The position numbers were made by a program, and so were the translations under genes. Positions 25,682-34,446 of a stretch of 64,000 nucleotides of DNA are shown one piece after another. The first letter of the stretch is position 1. The number at the start of each line of letters is the position of its first letter. Location of the stretch: assembly GCF_030817355.1 (NCBI RefSeq), contig NZ_JAUSZH010000001.1:2288501-2352500 (forward strand), in the 5' to 3' direction. This DNA is from Streptomyces sp. V1I1. GTDB lineage: Bacteria > Actinomycetota > Actinomycetes > Streptomycetales > Streptomycetaceae. Below the pieces are notes generated by a model. It made no database searches. It was given only the letters and a program-made list of their open reading frames with translations, and was not told the DNA's origin.

Positions 25682-27021
25682 CAGAAGCCGCCGCCTCCGT
25701 CGAAGCCGCCACCGCCGCCGAAGTCTCCGCCGCCGCCCCAGCCCCCTCCTCCGTCGAAGTCGGAGGAGTTGAAGTCGGCGCCGGAGTAGTCGCCGCCGCT
25801 GAACTCACCGCCGCCGTACTCCGCCCCGTACGCCGGACTGGCGAGCATGTTGCCCAGCAGCGTGCCCACCAGCAGGCCCGGCAGCAGTCCGCCGCCGAAG
25901 TAGCCGCCCGCCCAGGGGCCGTACGCCGGACCCGCCTCCCAGTACGGGCGGCGGCCGGATTCCGTCTCGACCATGCGGCCCATCGGGTCCTCGCCGTCCT
26001 CCAGCCGGGCCTTGTCGGCGGCGCAGACCGGGACCTCGCGGGACGTGGCGCCCGGCGGGGTCCAGGTCATGTCGGCGACCGAAAGACCGTGGCGCGGGTC
26101 GAAGAAGCAGGGCGGGCGGCGCTCCGGCACGGGTTGGCCCGTACGGCGTGCGTCCAGGGCCGCCAGTGAGTACCGGCCGTCCTCCAGGGCCTGCGTGACC
26201 GCGCGTACGTCACTGGGGTGCTCGGCCGACCCCATCAGCGATTTCGCCCTGTCGTACGAGTCGAGTGCGCGCTCGTATTCCGCGCGCATGGCGTCGTCCG
26301 CCCCCTTCTCCGAGGGGTGGAAGTCCAGCCGGTCCAGCTCCTCGCCGAACGCGGTGATGTCCTCGTCGACGACCACCCGCAGCTTGTCGAGGGCGGCTCG
26401 CTCCGCCTCCTCCCGCTTGCGGCGGTTGCGGCGGATCACGCTGTACACGCTCGCGCCGCCGGCGGCAGCGACCGCGCCGACCGCGATCAGGCCGGCGGTG
26501 TTCACGCCTTCGTCGGGGGCCGAGCCCCAGGAGGAGGGGGCGCTGCCGCGCAGCTGGGGCAGTGCCTGGTCGACGAAGTTGTTCAGCTGGGTGGCGGCGT
26601 CGGCGCCCGGGGGCGTCTTGACCGCGGTGACCAGGTTCTGCACGGCCTGGTTGGTCATGACGCTACGGTCGGCGCCCGCGTTGAAGCCGTCGCCGAGGCG
26701 GATCGCGTACAGGCCGGTGACGCCGGTCTCGGCGCGGAGGTTCTGCAGGACCGTGTTCGGCGGGAACTCCGCCGTCCCGGCGGGCAGAACGGCCACGAAG
26801 AGCGGCTTGTCCGCGTCCTTGATCTTCTTCGCGAGGGAGTCCGCTTCGGCGCTGGAGAGCTGGTCGGCGGCGCGCGGATCGACGTAGACGGGGCTCTGCT
26901 TCAGGGCTTCGGCCACGGTTTCGGGGCCGGTGGCTGCTTGGGCTCCCGGGGCCGCGACGAGGGCGGTGGCCGAGAAGGCGAGCAGCAGACCGGACAGTGC
27001 GGTGAGCAGCCTGGTCTTCAT
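25681..27021 (-). CDS. TPM-like membrane protein with Gly-rich tail
   Basis: A 446-residue membrane-anchored protein. It has a signal peptide (RLLTALSGLLLAFSATALVAAPGAQA) and a predicted extracytoplasmic domain (VAEALKQSPVYVDPRAADQLS, FVAVLPAGTAEFPPNT) resembling the TPM/YgcG type. One transmembrane helix follows (AGLIAVGAVAAAGGASVYSVI), then a basic coiled region (RRNRRKREEAERAALDKL), a hydrophobic hairpin (GGYFGGGLLPGLLVGTLLGN) and a Gly/Asp/Ser-rich C-terminus ending in repeated GGGG/FDGGGGF. Similar tails are common in TPM proteins. It is upstream of and coupled to DUF1876. The role is unknown; a cell-envelope function is the best guess. Confidence 0.8.
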   Translation of the reverse strand: MKTRLLTALSGLLLAFSATALVAAPGAQAATGPETVAEALKQSPVYVDPRAADQLSSAEADSLAKKIKDADKPLFVAVLPAGTAEFPPNTVLQNLRAETGVTGLYAIRLGDGFNAGADRSVMTNQAVQNLVTAVKTPPGADAATQLNNFVDQALPQLRGSAPSSWGSAPDEGVNTAGLIAVGAVAAAGGASVYSVIRRNRRKREEAERAALDKLRVVVDEDITAFGEELDRLDFHPSEKGADDAMRAEYERALDSYDRAKSLMGSAEHPSDVRAVTQALEDGRYSLAALDARRTGQPVPERRPPCFFDPRHGLSVADMTWTPPGATSREVPVCAADKARLEDGEDPMGRMVETESGRRPYWEAGPAYGPWAGGYFGGGLLPGLLVGTLLGNMLASPAYGAEYGGGEFSGGDYSGADFNSSDFDGGGGWGGGGDFGGGGGFDGGGGF

Positions 27022-27067
27022 ACCTTGACGCTACCTGAATGGGTGCGAATTCGGACAAGCGGCGAGG

Positions 27068-27388
27068 TTCAAGAACCGGGGCTCAGCCCCAGACCCCCGC
27101 GCCTCAATCGCCGGCGAGGCTGAAGGTTCAGCCCGTCCGGCGTCCCCCCGGGGCTCCGCCCCGGACCCCGCGCCTCAAACGCCGGAGGGGCTAGATTTTC
27201 GCCCGGGCCAGCTAGAAGTTCCTGCCGGACGGGCTTGAATTTCGCCCGGGTCGGCTAGAAGTTCCTGCCGGTCGGCCTGAATTTCAGGCCGACCGGCGGA
27301 AATCAAGCCCGTCCGGCGATTGAGGACAACGCCCGAAGGGCGTACCGGGGTCTGGGGGCTTGCCCCCAGCTACGGGAAGGGGCGGGGA
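27068..27388. repeat. Mosaic GC-rich intergenic repeats, copy 3 (multi-unit)
   Basis: Non-coding block between the TPM-like gene and the GH3 stop. It contains GGGGCTCCGCCCC, CGCGCCTCAAACGCCGG, and the repeated unit TTTCGCCCGGG-nCnGGCTAGAAGTTCCTGCCGG (27197-27230 and 27239-27271). Further blocks are the inverted GGCCTGAATTTCAGGCC palindrome (27276-27292), GATTGAGGACAACGCCC, the GGGGGCTTGCCCCC hairpin and CTACGGGAAGGGGCGGGG. The latter blocks match copies 1 and 4. Confidence 0.7.
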
Positions 27389-30300
27389 TCAGGCCAGTCG
27401 ATACGCCGACGTCAGCCTCGCCACCGCCCCCGTAAGCTCCCCCCTCAGCAGCAGCTGATCCGCTTCCGCGAACGGCTTCGCCGACGCCTCCGTCACGTGC
27501 TGGCCGATCTTCGCCTGGACCATCAGCCGCGCCTGCGAGACCAGCGCCCTGGCCTCCGGGGAGTCCGCCCGGCCCGCCGATTCGAGGATCTTCGCCGCGA
27601 GGGCGATCGCCTTGAGGCTGAGCTCACCGCCCGACGGCGGCTTGGTCAGCGTGGTCAGGCCCCAGCCGTACGGGTACTGCGGGTCGTACGCCTTGTCCCC
27701 GACGTTGACCGGCAGCTGTGCCTGGGACTTCGGCCAGGTGACCGGGAGCTGGCCGGTGAAGGCGCGCTTGCCGTAGAGGACGTCGGCCACACCGTCGCCC
27801 TCCGTGCCCGGCAGCCAGGAGGCGACGAGCGCGTCGATGCCGCCGAGGCGGTCGCCGATGAGCTGCGGGCGGCCGGAGACGATCAGCACCGCGCACTTCA
27901 TCGCGGCGCAGACCTTGTCGACGGCTGCCTTGTCGGCGGCGGTCAGCTCGAGGTCGTTGCCGTTGCCGACGTCGCCGAAGCCCTCGGCGTACGGGGTCTC
28001 GCCGACCACGACCACGCCGACGTCATGGCCGTCGGTGGGCGCGGACGCGTCCTTGGAGTAAGTGAGGGCCGCGTCGGGGGCGGCCTTCTTCATGCCCTCC
28101 AGGATGGTCGTGCCGGTCGTGATCTTTCCGGAGGAGCCCTGCCAGCTGATGGTCCAGCCGCCTGCCTGGTTGCCGAGGTCGTCGGCGTTGGACCCGGCTA
28201 CGTACACCTTCTGGGACGGCTCGAGCGGCAGTACCGCGCTGTCGTTCTTCAGCAGGACCTGGGACTTGGCGGCGGCCTCGCGGGCGACCGCGCGGTGTTC
28301 GGCCGAGCCGATCCTCGACAGGTTGGAGGTGTCGGCGTACGGCTTCTCGAAGAGGCCCAGGGCGAACTTCTGGGTCAGGATCCGGGAGACCGCGTCGTCG
28401 ATCCGGGCCTCGCTGATGCGGCCCGCCTTCACCTCGTCCTGCAGCGTCTTGTGGAAGTCCGGGTAGGCCGTCGGGACCATGATCATGTCGAGGCCGGCGT
28501 TGACCGACGTACGGACGTCGCTCGGGTAGTCGCCGGGGATCTGGTCGATGGCCTGCCAGTCGCTGATCACGAAGCCCTTGAAGCCCATGCGGTCCTTCAG
28601 CACACCGTTGATCATGGCCGCGTTGGCGTGCATCTTCACCGGGCCCTCGGCGTCGCCGAGGATGTCCAGCGAGGAGTACGAGGGCATGACCGTGCCGGCG
28701 CCGCGCTTGACGGCTTCGGCGAAGGGCGCGAGGTGTACTGCCTCCAGCTCCTGCCGGGTGACCTTGGTGATGCCCTGGTCGATCGTGTACGAGCCGGTGG
28801 CGGACGAGCCGAATTCCGTGCCGCCGTCGCCGACGAAGTGCTTGGCGCTGGTCAGCACCTTGTCGTTGCGGTCGAGATCCTTGCCGGACGGGGAGCCCTG
28901 CATGCCGCGGATCACCGTCTCCATGGCCGTGACCAGGGCCGGGTCCTCGCCGAAGGCCTCGTAGGAGCGGCCCCAGCGCTCGTCGCGGGTGACGCAGAGG
29001 CAGGGTGCGAAGTCCCACGGAATGCCGGTGGCGCGTACTTCCTTTGCTGTCACGGCGCCGGTCTTCTGAGCGACGGACGGGTCACGGGTGGCCCCTATGC
29101 CGATGTTGTGCGGCATGATCGTCGACCCGATGACGTTGTTGTGGCCGTGCACGGCGTCCACGCCGTAGATCAGCGGGATCTGGAAACGGGTTGCCAGGGC
29201 GCGCAGCTGGTACGCGTCGACCATCTTCGCCCAGGCCTCGGGGGCGTTGGGCGTGGGGACCGAGCCGCCGCCGGAGAGCAGCGAGCCGAGGTCGTAACTC
29301 GCGATGTCACCCTGGGACTTGAGCGCGTTGCGCTCGGCCTGGGTCATCTGGCCGGCCTTCTCCGCGAGGGACATCCGGGAGAGAAGGTCGGCGACGCGCT
29401 TCTTCACCGGGAGCCTGGCGTCGAGGTACGGCAGGCCGTGGGCGTCCACGACGACCTGCGGGGGCTCGGCCGGGGGCTTCGCGCCGGTGACGGTGAGCCC
29501 CAGCGGGATCGTCTCTGCGGACTCGGCCGTGCGGTCCTTCTTGGTGGCGACGGCGACGGTCTTGGAGGTGCCGGAGGCCGTACCGGCCGGGAAGGTGACC
29601 GTGCCGGAGACGGGCTCGTAGTCCGTGCCCGACTCTGCGGTGCCGCCCTCGGTCGTGTACGCGACGGTCACGGGCTCGTCGACCGGGCCGGAGCCGGTGG
29701 TGGCAACGGAGATCTTCACCTGGGCCGTGCCGCCCTCGTCGACCGGGTACACGGCGGCGTCGGTGATGACCTTCGCCTTCAGTGCCGGGTCGGCCTTTCC
29801 GTACAGTTCGACGCCGTCCATCGCGAACTTGCCGGGCGCGCCGGGCGGCAGGGTGAGGGCGTAGCCCCACATCTCGTTCAGGCCGAGGACCTGGTCGATG
29901 CCGCCGACCGGCTGGTAGTCCGCGCGGTACTGGAAGTCGGCGAAGGGGATCTCGACGAGGTGCCAGCCCTCCCAGTCGTCGGTGAAGGACGTGGTCCACA
30001 GCTCGGAGGCTTCGCCGTTGGCGCCGCCGTCCTTGAGCTCGAAGTTGATGCGCTTGCCGGAACCGGGCGGGAGGGGTGCGGTGTTCTGGCCGTACCACCA
30101 GAAGCGGATGCCCTTGTGCGCGGTCCAGTCGTGGGCGGGCTTGTCGAAGTCGAAGTCGTGGGTGAGCCCGCCCCAGCCGCTGATGTCGTAGGCGCCTTCG
30201 AGGACCTTGCTGCCTTCGGGGGCGTCGGCGCGCTCCTTGAGCTCCAGTTTCGGCTGGTCGTCGGCGTCGCTGCCCCAGGTGAAGATGCCCTCGGCCGGGG

Positions 30301-30460
30301 GGCCCGCGAAGGGGATCTCACCCTCGAAGCGGTCCACGAGGACGGGCGCGGGGTCGTCGGCGGCCGCGCCGGGGGCGGCTGCGGCCAGCAGGCCGGTGAG
30401 TACGGCGGTGGCGGCGAGCACCGCCGTACCTGTTCTCGTTCTCAGGCGGGTGCGTGGCAT
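27389..30460 (-). CDS. Secreted GH3 beta-glucosidase with CBM-like and Calx-beta modules
   Basis: A 1023-residue exported GH3 enzyme. The signal peptide runs to about residue 35 (AVLAATAVLTGLLAAAAPGAAA). A carbohydrate-binding-like sandwich follows (VLVDRFEGEIPF to YQPVGGIDQVLG), then a Calx-beta-like domain (DEGGTAQVKISVATTG, GTDYEPVSGTVTFPAG). The GH3 N-domain starts KRVADLLSRMSLAEKAGQMT, with KHFVGDGGTE and the nucleophile Asp in FKGFVISDWQAI. The GH3 C-domain includes VLLKNDSAVLPL and WLPGTEGDGVADVLYG. A ~80-residue helical tail ends the protein. It hydrolyses beta-glucosides or short beta-glucans. ATG 30460 has AAGGAG five bases upstream; longer in-frame starts read through the divergent-coding sequence of lacI. 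It lies 38 bases after the LacI gene, so they form an operon. Confidence 0.93.
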   Translation of the reverse strand: MPRTRLRTRTGTAVLAATAVLTGLLAAAAPGAAADDPAPVLVDRFEGEIPFAGPPAEGIFTWGSDADDQPKLELKERADAPEGSKVLEGAYDISGWGGLTHDFDFDKPAHDWTAHKGIRFWWYGQNTAPLPPGSGKRINFELKDGGANGEASELWTTSFTDDWEGWHLVEIPFADFQYRADYQPVGGIDQVLGLNEMWGYALTLPPGAPGKFAMDGVELYGKADPALKAKVITDAAVYPVDEGGTAQVKISVATTGSGPVDEPVTVAYTTEGGTAESGTDYEPVSGTVTFPAGTASGTSKTVAVATKKDRTAESAETIPLGLTVTGAKPPAEPPQVVVDAHGLPYLDARLPVKKRVADLLSRMSLAEKAGQMTQAERNALKSQGDIASYDLGSLLSGGGSVPTPNAPEAWAKMVDAYQLRALATRFQIPLIYGVDAVHGHNNVIGSTIMPHNIGIGATRDPSVAQKTGAVTAKEVRATGIPWDFAPCLCVTRDERWGRSYEAFGEDPALVTAMETVIRGMQGSPSGKDLDRNDKVLTSAKHFVGDGGTEFGSSATGSYTIDQGITKVTRQELEAVHLAPFAEAVKRGAGTVMPSYSSLDILGDAEGPVKMHANAAMINGVLKDRMGFKGFVISDWQAIDQIPGDYPSDVRTSVNAGLDMIMVPTAYPDFHKTLQDEVKAGRISEARIDDAVSRILTQKFALGLFEKPYADTSNLSRIGSAEHRAVAREAAAKSQVLLKNDSAVLPLEPSQKVYVAGSNADDLGNQAGGWTISWQGSSGKITTGTTILEGMKKAAPDAALTYSKDASAPTDGHDVGVVVVGETPYAEGFGDVGNGNDLELTAADKAAVDKVCAAMKCAVLIVSGRPQLIGDRLGGIDALVASWLPGTEGDGVADVLYGKRAFTGQLPVTWPKSQAQLPVNVGDKAYDPQYPYGWGLTTLTKPPSGGELSLKAIALAAKILESAGRADSPEARALVSQARLMVQAKIGQHVTEASAKPFAEADQLLLRGELTGAVARLTSAYRLA

Positions 30461-30498
30461 TGCGGCTCCTTCGGTACGGACGGGTACTGCGGAGGTCA

Positions 30499-31476
30499 CT
30501 ACGCGGGTGCGGATTGCCGGACGATCAGTTCGGTGGGCAGGACGACGGGCTCGTCGGGGGCCGGAGTGCCGCCCAGGTGTGCGAGGAGCATCCGCGCCGC
30601 CGTCTCGCCCATCTCCCGCATCGGCTGGCGGACGGTGGTCAGCGGCGGCTCGGTGTGCTGGGCCATGGGTATGTCGTCGAAACCGACCACGGCGATGTCG
30701 TCCGGCACGGTCCGGCCCGCCGCGCGCAGCGCCCGCAGCGCGCCCGCCGCGCTGAGGTCGTTGTGCGCGAAGACCGAGTCGAAAGGCGTGCCGGTGGCGA
30801 GTGCCCGCTCGACCGCGAGCCGACCGGAGGCCTCGGTGAAGTCCCCCTCGGCGATCAGGCCGGTCGGCAGGACGTCGAGGAAGCCTGCCAACCGGTCGCG
30901 TACGCAGCCGAAGTGGCGGCGGCCGGTGACGATGAGCGGGCGGGTGCGGCCCGCGGCGATCAGATGGCGGGCGGCCGAGGCTCCGCCTTCGCGGTTGGTG
31001 GTCGCGACGGACGGGAACTCCGAGTGGTGACCGCGGTCGTCGATCAACACGACCGGGAGGCCCTTGCGGTGCATGGCGGTGATCGTGTCGAGGGTGTTCT
31101 CGGGTTCGACCAGGAGCAGTCCGTCGAAGGCGCGGGCCGAGACCTGGCTGGTGAAGTGCTCCACGGACTCGGCGCCGCGGTTGCAGGTGAAGAGCAACAG
31201 CCCGTATCCGGCGGCCTCGACGGTGTCGACGACTCCCTGGAGGACTTCGCCCATCCACGGCCAGTTGAGCGGGGGCGTGAGCATGCCGACCGTACGGCTG
31301 CTACCGCGGGCCAGGCCGACGGCACCGCTGCTGGGCACATAGCCGAGACTTGCGATCACTTCACGAACGCGGGCGGCCGTCGTGACGTCCACTTCGCCCT
31401 TGGTGTTCAGGACGCGGGACACGGTTGTCTTGCTGACACCCGCCTCACGTGCGACATCGGCGATCGTGACACGCAT
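30499..31476 (-). CDS. LacI-family transcriptional regulator
   Basis: A 325-residue LacI/GalR regulator. The N-terminal HTH and hinge are classic (VTIADVAREAGVSKTTVSRVLN, then VREVIASLGYVPSSGAVGLARG). A periplasmic-binding-like sugar-sensor domain follows (VGMLTPPL, AFDGLLLVEP, VVLIDDRG, VFAHNDLSAAGALRALRAAGR, VVGFDDIPMAQHTEPPLTTVRQPM). It sits directly upstream of, and is probably co-transcribed with, the GH3 gene, and so is expected to repress it and itself in response to a beta-glucoside. Two tandem operator-like repeats lie 36-60 bases upstream. Confidence 0.95.
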   Translation of the reverse strand: MRVTIADVAREAGVSKTTVSRVLNTKGEVDVTTAARVREVIASLGYVPSSGAVGLARGSSRTVGMLTPPLNWPWMGEVLQGVVDTVEAAGYGLLLFTCNRGAESVEHFTSQVSARAFDGLLLVEPENTLDTITAMHRKGLPVVLIDDRGHHSEFPSVATTNREGGASAARHLIAAGRTRPLIVTGRRHFGCVRDRLAGFLDVLPTGLIAEGDFTEASGRLAVERALATGTPFDSVFAHNDLSAAGALRALRAAGRTVPDDIAVVGFDDIPMAQHTEPPLTTVRQPMREMGETAARMLLAHLGGTPAPDEPVVLPTELIVRQSAPA

Positions 31477-31511
31477 CGGAGCCCTTCGGGTCGAGTTCTT
31501 GGGCGGGTGCT

Positions 31512-31535
31512 GGAACCGGTCCCGGAACCGGTCCC
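31512..31535. promoter_or_regulatory. Tandem operator-like repeats upstream of LacI gene
   Basis: GGAACCGGTCCC occurs twice in direct contact (31512-31523 and 31524-31535). Each unit is a near-perfect palindrome centred on ACCGGT. Position and shape suggest an auto-operator of the LacI protein controlling itself and GH3. Confidence 0.6.
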
Positions 31536-31915
31536 GGGGTCTGGGCGGTGAGTTAACCCCTGGCGAAGAGTGTCGTCAATACTTCACGCCGAGATGGGTC
31601 CGAACTCAACTTCCGGGCGGATCTTGGCTGTTGTGCGTTCAGATCCTGAATGCGCAAACCATTGACGGCCGTACCCAGCGGCAGTTCACCTGTTTCCGTC
31701 GAGGAGGCCCCGGTGTTTGCGCCGGGGAGGAATCGACTCCCGCCCCTGCGACGCGGAGCGTCGCCGCATCCCCGATCTGTGCGGGCGCGGAGCGTCCGCC
31801 ACCGCCGCCCGGTGGAGCCGGGCATGGCGAACGCCTGTTCTAGAAGTCTCTGAATCGCGTGTGAATGTACGGGACTCGTGTGTTTGCGTGACGGCCGGTT
31901 CTAGAGTCGGCTCTC
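31536..31915. other. Intergenic; possible right end of a deleted IS605-type element
   Basis: No confident gene. Bases 31640-31860 hold a GC-rich, hairpin-forming stretch (CCCCGGTGTTTGCGCCGGGG near 31709) ending in TTCTAGAAGTCTCTGAATCGC. A related TTCTAGAG motif precedes the TnpB fragment at 31908. This layout resembles the structured right end of TnpB elements; the assignment is tentative. Confidence 0.3.
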
Positions 31916-32248
31916 ATGAAGCTGGTGGTGCAGGTGAAGCTGCTGCCGTCGCCCGAGCAGGCGGCGGCGCTGGAGGCGACCCTGCGCGCCTGCAACCGAG
32001 CCGCCACATATGTCTCCTCCGTCGCCTTCGACTCCGGGGTGAAGGACCGCAACGGGCTGCAGAAACTCCTCTACGCCGATATCAAGGCCACGTTCGGGCT
32101 GTCGGCGCAGCCCGTGGTGCGGGTGGTCCACGCTCGGCGTGGGCATTCGTCACCATGCCCGTCCCCGCCCCGACGTAGCCGTGTGCGAGGAGATGCGACC
32201 CGTGACCGTCCTGCCGTAGGGGACAGTCGGGAGCGCGACAAGGTGTGA
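31916..32248 (+). pseudogene. TnpB (IS200/IS605 OrfB) N-terminal fragment
   Basis: The first ~70 codons match the start of TnpB RNA-guided nucleases of IS200/IS605 elements (KLVVQVKLLPSPEQAAALEATLRACN, AATYVSSVAFDSGVKDRNGLQ, LLYADIKATFGLSAQPVVR). After about base 32125 the frame reads unrelated sequence (HARRGHSSPCPSPP). The whole RuvC-like domain is missing, so this is a non-functional relic. A full TnpB is about 400 residues. Confidence 0.75.
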
Positions 32249-32331
32249 ACGCAACCGAGCACACAAGCTCGGCCGTTCACGGCCGAGAAGGTGACTCACG
32301 CCTCGTCCCCCTGCCAGAGAGGGCCCAACCC

Positions 32332-32538
32332 ATGGCACGACGCGCGAAGGTGCAGCTGTACGGGTGCAACGGCTCGGGCGCGCAGCAGTGGCGCTACGAG
32401 TCGTCCACCGGTGATCTGGTGAACGTCCCGGCCGACAAGTGCCTGGACGTCTCGGACAACTCATCGGCGAACGGCACGCGTGCACAGATCTGGTCCTGCA
32501 CCGGAGCCGCCAATCAGAAGTGGCGGCTCCAGGCCTGA
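32332..32538 (+). pseudogene. Ricin-type lectin (CBM13) C-terminal fragment
   Basis: About 68 codons of a ricin-B beta-trefoil: QLYGCNGSGAQQWRYESSTG, then LVNVPADKCLDVSDNSSANGTRAQIWSCTGAANQKWRL. The paired QxW repeats (QQW, QKW) and Cys positions are typical. A trefoil needs three repeats and is usually attached to a secreted hydrolase; here only about one and a half repeats remain, with no signal peptide. It is the surviving 3' end of a deleted gene, next to a TnpB relic. Confidence 0.75.
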
Positions 32539-32551
32539 CCCGCGTGGGCGG

Positions 32552-34150
32552 CTACTCGGCCGGTTCGACGCCGGCGCGCAGCAGACCGTAGGTGTAAGCG
32601 TCCTCCAGGGCCTGCCAGGAGGCGGCGATGACATTTTCGGCGACGCCGACGGTGGCCCATTCGCCGCTTCCGTCGCCCGTCGTGATCAGCACGCGAGTGG
32701 TGGACTCGGTGCCGTGGCGGCCTTCGAGGATGCGGACCTTGTAGTCGATCAGCTCCAGCTTGGCGAGCTGCGGGTAGATCTTCTCCAGGCCGACCCGCAT
32801 CGCCCGGTCGAGCGCGTTGACCGGGCCGTTGCCCTCGGCGGTGGCGACGATGCGCTCGCCCTTGGCCCACAGCTTCACGGTGGCTTCGTTGGCGTGGGTG
32901 CCGTCGGGGCGGTCCTCGACGATCGCCCGCCAGGACTCCGTACGGAAGTAACGGCGGGGCCGACCCTCGGCCTCGGCACGCAGCAGCAGCTCGAAGGAGG
33001 CGTCGGCGGCCTCGTACGTGTAGCCCTTGAGCTCGCGCTCCTTGACCCGCTCGACGACCCGCCCGACGAGCTCGCGGTCGCCGCCGAGGTCGATGCCGAG
33101 CTCCTTGCCCTTGAGCTCGATGGAGGCGCGGCCCGCCATGTCGGAGACGAGCATCCGCATGGTGTTGCCGACCTGCTCGGGGTCGATGTGCTGGTACAGA
33201 TCGGGGTCGACCTTGATGGCGGAGGCGTGCAGTCCGGCCTTGTGGGCGAAGGCGGATACACCCACGTAGGGCTGGTGGGTGGAGGGCGTCAGGTTGACGA
33301 CCTCGGCGATCGCGTGCGAGATCCGGGTCATGTCGGCCAGCGCGCCCTCGGGGAGCACCTTCTTGGCGTACTTGAGCTCCAGGGCGGCCACGACCGGGAA
33401 GAGGTTGGCGTTGCCGACGCGCTCGCCGTAGCCATTGGCGGTGCACTGGACGTGGGTGGCGCCCGCGTCGACCGCGGCCAGGGTGTTGGCGACGGCGCAG
33501 CCCGTGTCGTCCTGGGCGTGGATGCCCAGGCGCGCGCCGGTGTCGGCGAGGACGGTGGCGACGACGGCCTGGATCTGGGCGGGCAGCATCCCGCCGTTGG
33601 TGTCGCACAGCACGACGACGTCGGCGCCGGCGCCGGCCGCCGTGCGCACGACGGACTTGGCGTACTCCGGATTGGCGCGGTAGCCGTCGAAGAAGTGCTC
33701 GCAGTCCACGAACACCCGGCGGCCCTGTTCGCGCAGGTAGGAGACGGTGTCGCGGACCATCTCCAGGTTCTCGTCGAGCGTGGTCCGCAGGGCCAGCTCC
33801 ACATGCCGGTCGTGCGATTTGGCGACCAGCGTGATCACCGGGGCGCCCGATTCGAGGAGGGCTCTGACCTGGGGGTCTTCGGCGGCCTTGGCACCAGGGC
33901 GGCGGGTGGCGCCGAAGGCGACGAGCTGGGCGTGCTTGAAGGTGATCTCCTGCTGGGCACGGGAGAAGAACTCCGTGTCCCGCGGATTGGCGCCGGGCCA
34001 GCCGCCCTCGATGAACCCCACGCCGAAGTCGTCCAGGTGCCGGGCGATGGTCAGCTTGTCCGCGACGGTGAGGTTGATGCCCTCGCGCTGGGCTCCGTCG
34101 CGCAGCGTCGTGTCGAAGACATGAAAGCTGTCGTCGGTCTCCGTGGTCAT
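32552..34150 (-). CDS. cimA: (R)-citramalate synthase
   Basis: A 532-residue member of the isopropylmalate/citramalate synthase family. The N-terminal HMGL-like TIM barrel opens FHVFDTTLRDGAQREGINL; the metal site is HxH-type in LGIHAQDDTGCAVAN, with ANGYGERVGNANL. A linker follows, and a LeuA dimer/regulatory domain at the C-end (LIDYKVRILEGRHGTESTTRVLITT). The FIEGGWPGANP and DRHVELAL motifs fit CimA rather than LeuA. It condenses pyruvate and acetyl-CoA to citramalate, a threonine-independent entry to isoleucine. ATG 34150 is chosen; longer in-frame starts (34300, 34430) run through an attenuator-like hairpin. Homologues are sometimes labelled LeuA2, so some uncertainty remains. Confidence 0.88.
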   Translation of the reverse strand: MTTETDDSFHVFDTTLRDGAQREGINLTVADKLTIARHLDDFGVGFIEGGWPGANPRDTEFFSRAQQEITFKHAQLVAFGATRRPGAKAAEDPQVRALLESGAPVITLVAKSHDRHVELALRTTLDENLEMVRDTVSYLREQGRRVFVDCEHFFDGYRANPEYAKSVVRTAAGAGADVVVLCDTNGGMLPAQIQAVVATVLADTGARLGIHAQDDTGCAVANTLAAVDAGATHVQCTANGYGERVGNANLFPVVAALELKYAKKVLPEGALADMTRISHAIAEVVNLTPSTHQPYVGVSAFAHKAGLHASAIKVDPDLYQHIDPEQVGNTMRMLVSDMAGRASIELKGKELGIDLGGDRELVGRVVERVKERELKGYTYEAADASFELLLRAEAEGRPRRYFRTESWRAIVEDRPDGTHANEATVKLWAKGERIVATAEGNGPVNALDRAMRVGLEKIYPQLAKLELIDYKVRILEGRHGTESTTRVLITTGDGSGEWATVGVAENVIAASWQALEDAYTYGLLRAGVEPAE

Positions 34151-34240
34151 GGCTGAATTGACTCCTGTCGGATTCGTGGCTCCGGAAATGCTGGCTCCAC
34201 TTGCCCCCATCTTCGCGCGACTCGTTCGTGGCCGGGGTGA

Positions 34241-34280
34241 GGCCGTAAAACGAAAAAACCTCTCGCGGGTGCGAGAGGTC
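34241..34280 (-). terminator. Attenuator-like hairpin upstream of cimA
   Basis: On the minus strand, an 8-bp stem CCTCTCGC/GCGAGAGG with a 4-base loop (about 34259-34278) is followed directly by TTTTTTCGTTTT. It lies about 110 bases before the cimA ATG, so it is an intrinsic terminator inside the leader. No BCAA-rich leader peptide was found upstream in any frame. Confidence 0.65.
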
Positions 34281-34446
34281 TGCGCGCGGGTCTGAGGCAC
34301 GGTGGTCGCGTCGTATGTGGTGGTACGAGGCGATCACTGCGGACCGGCGCGCCTGCTGCCCATAATCGTGGCGAACGTAAGCACGGTCGCAGTCTGCCAT
34401 ATGCCTGCGGCGGGCGGGCGGGGGTCTCACGATGCGGGCGCCCGGT

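Noticed and set aside
27320..31030. 1236-codon open frame antisense to GH3/LacI
   Set aside because: Covers two well-supported genes on the other strand and has no recognisable motif.
31553..31825. 90-codon minus-strand frame downstream of the LacI operator
   Set aside because: Arg-rich, no ribosome-binding site, no domain; it overlaps the suspected IS end.
31640..31860. A functional omega-RNA for TnpB
   Set aside because: The adjacent TnpB is only a fragment and lies on the wrong side of the structured block; kept only as a possible relic.
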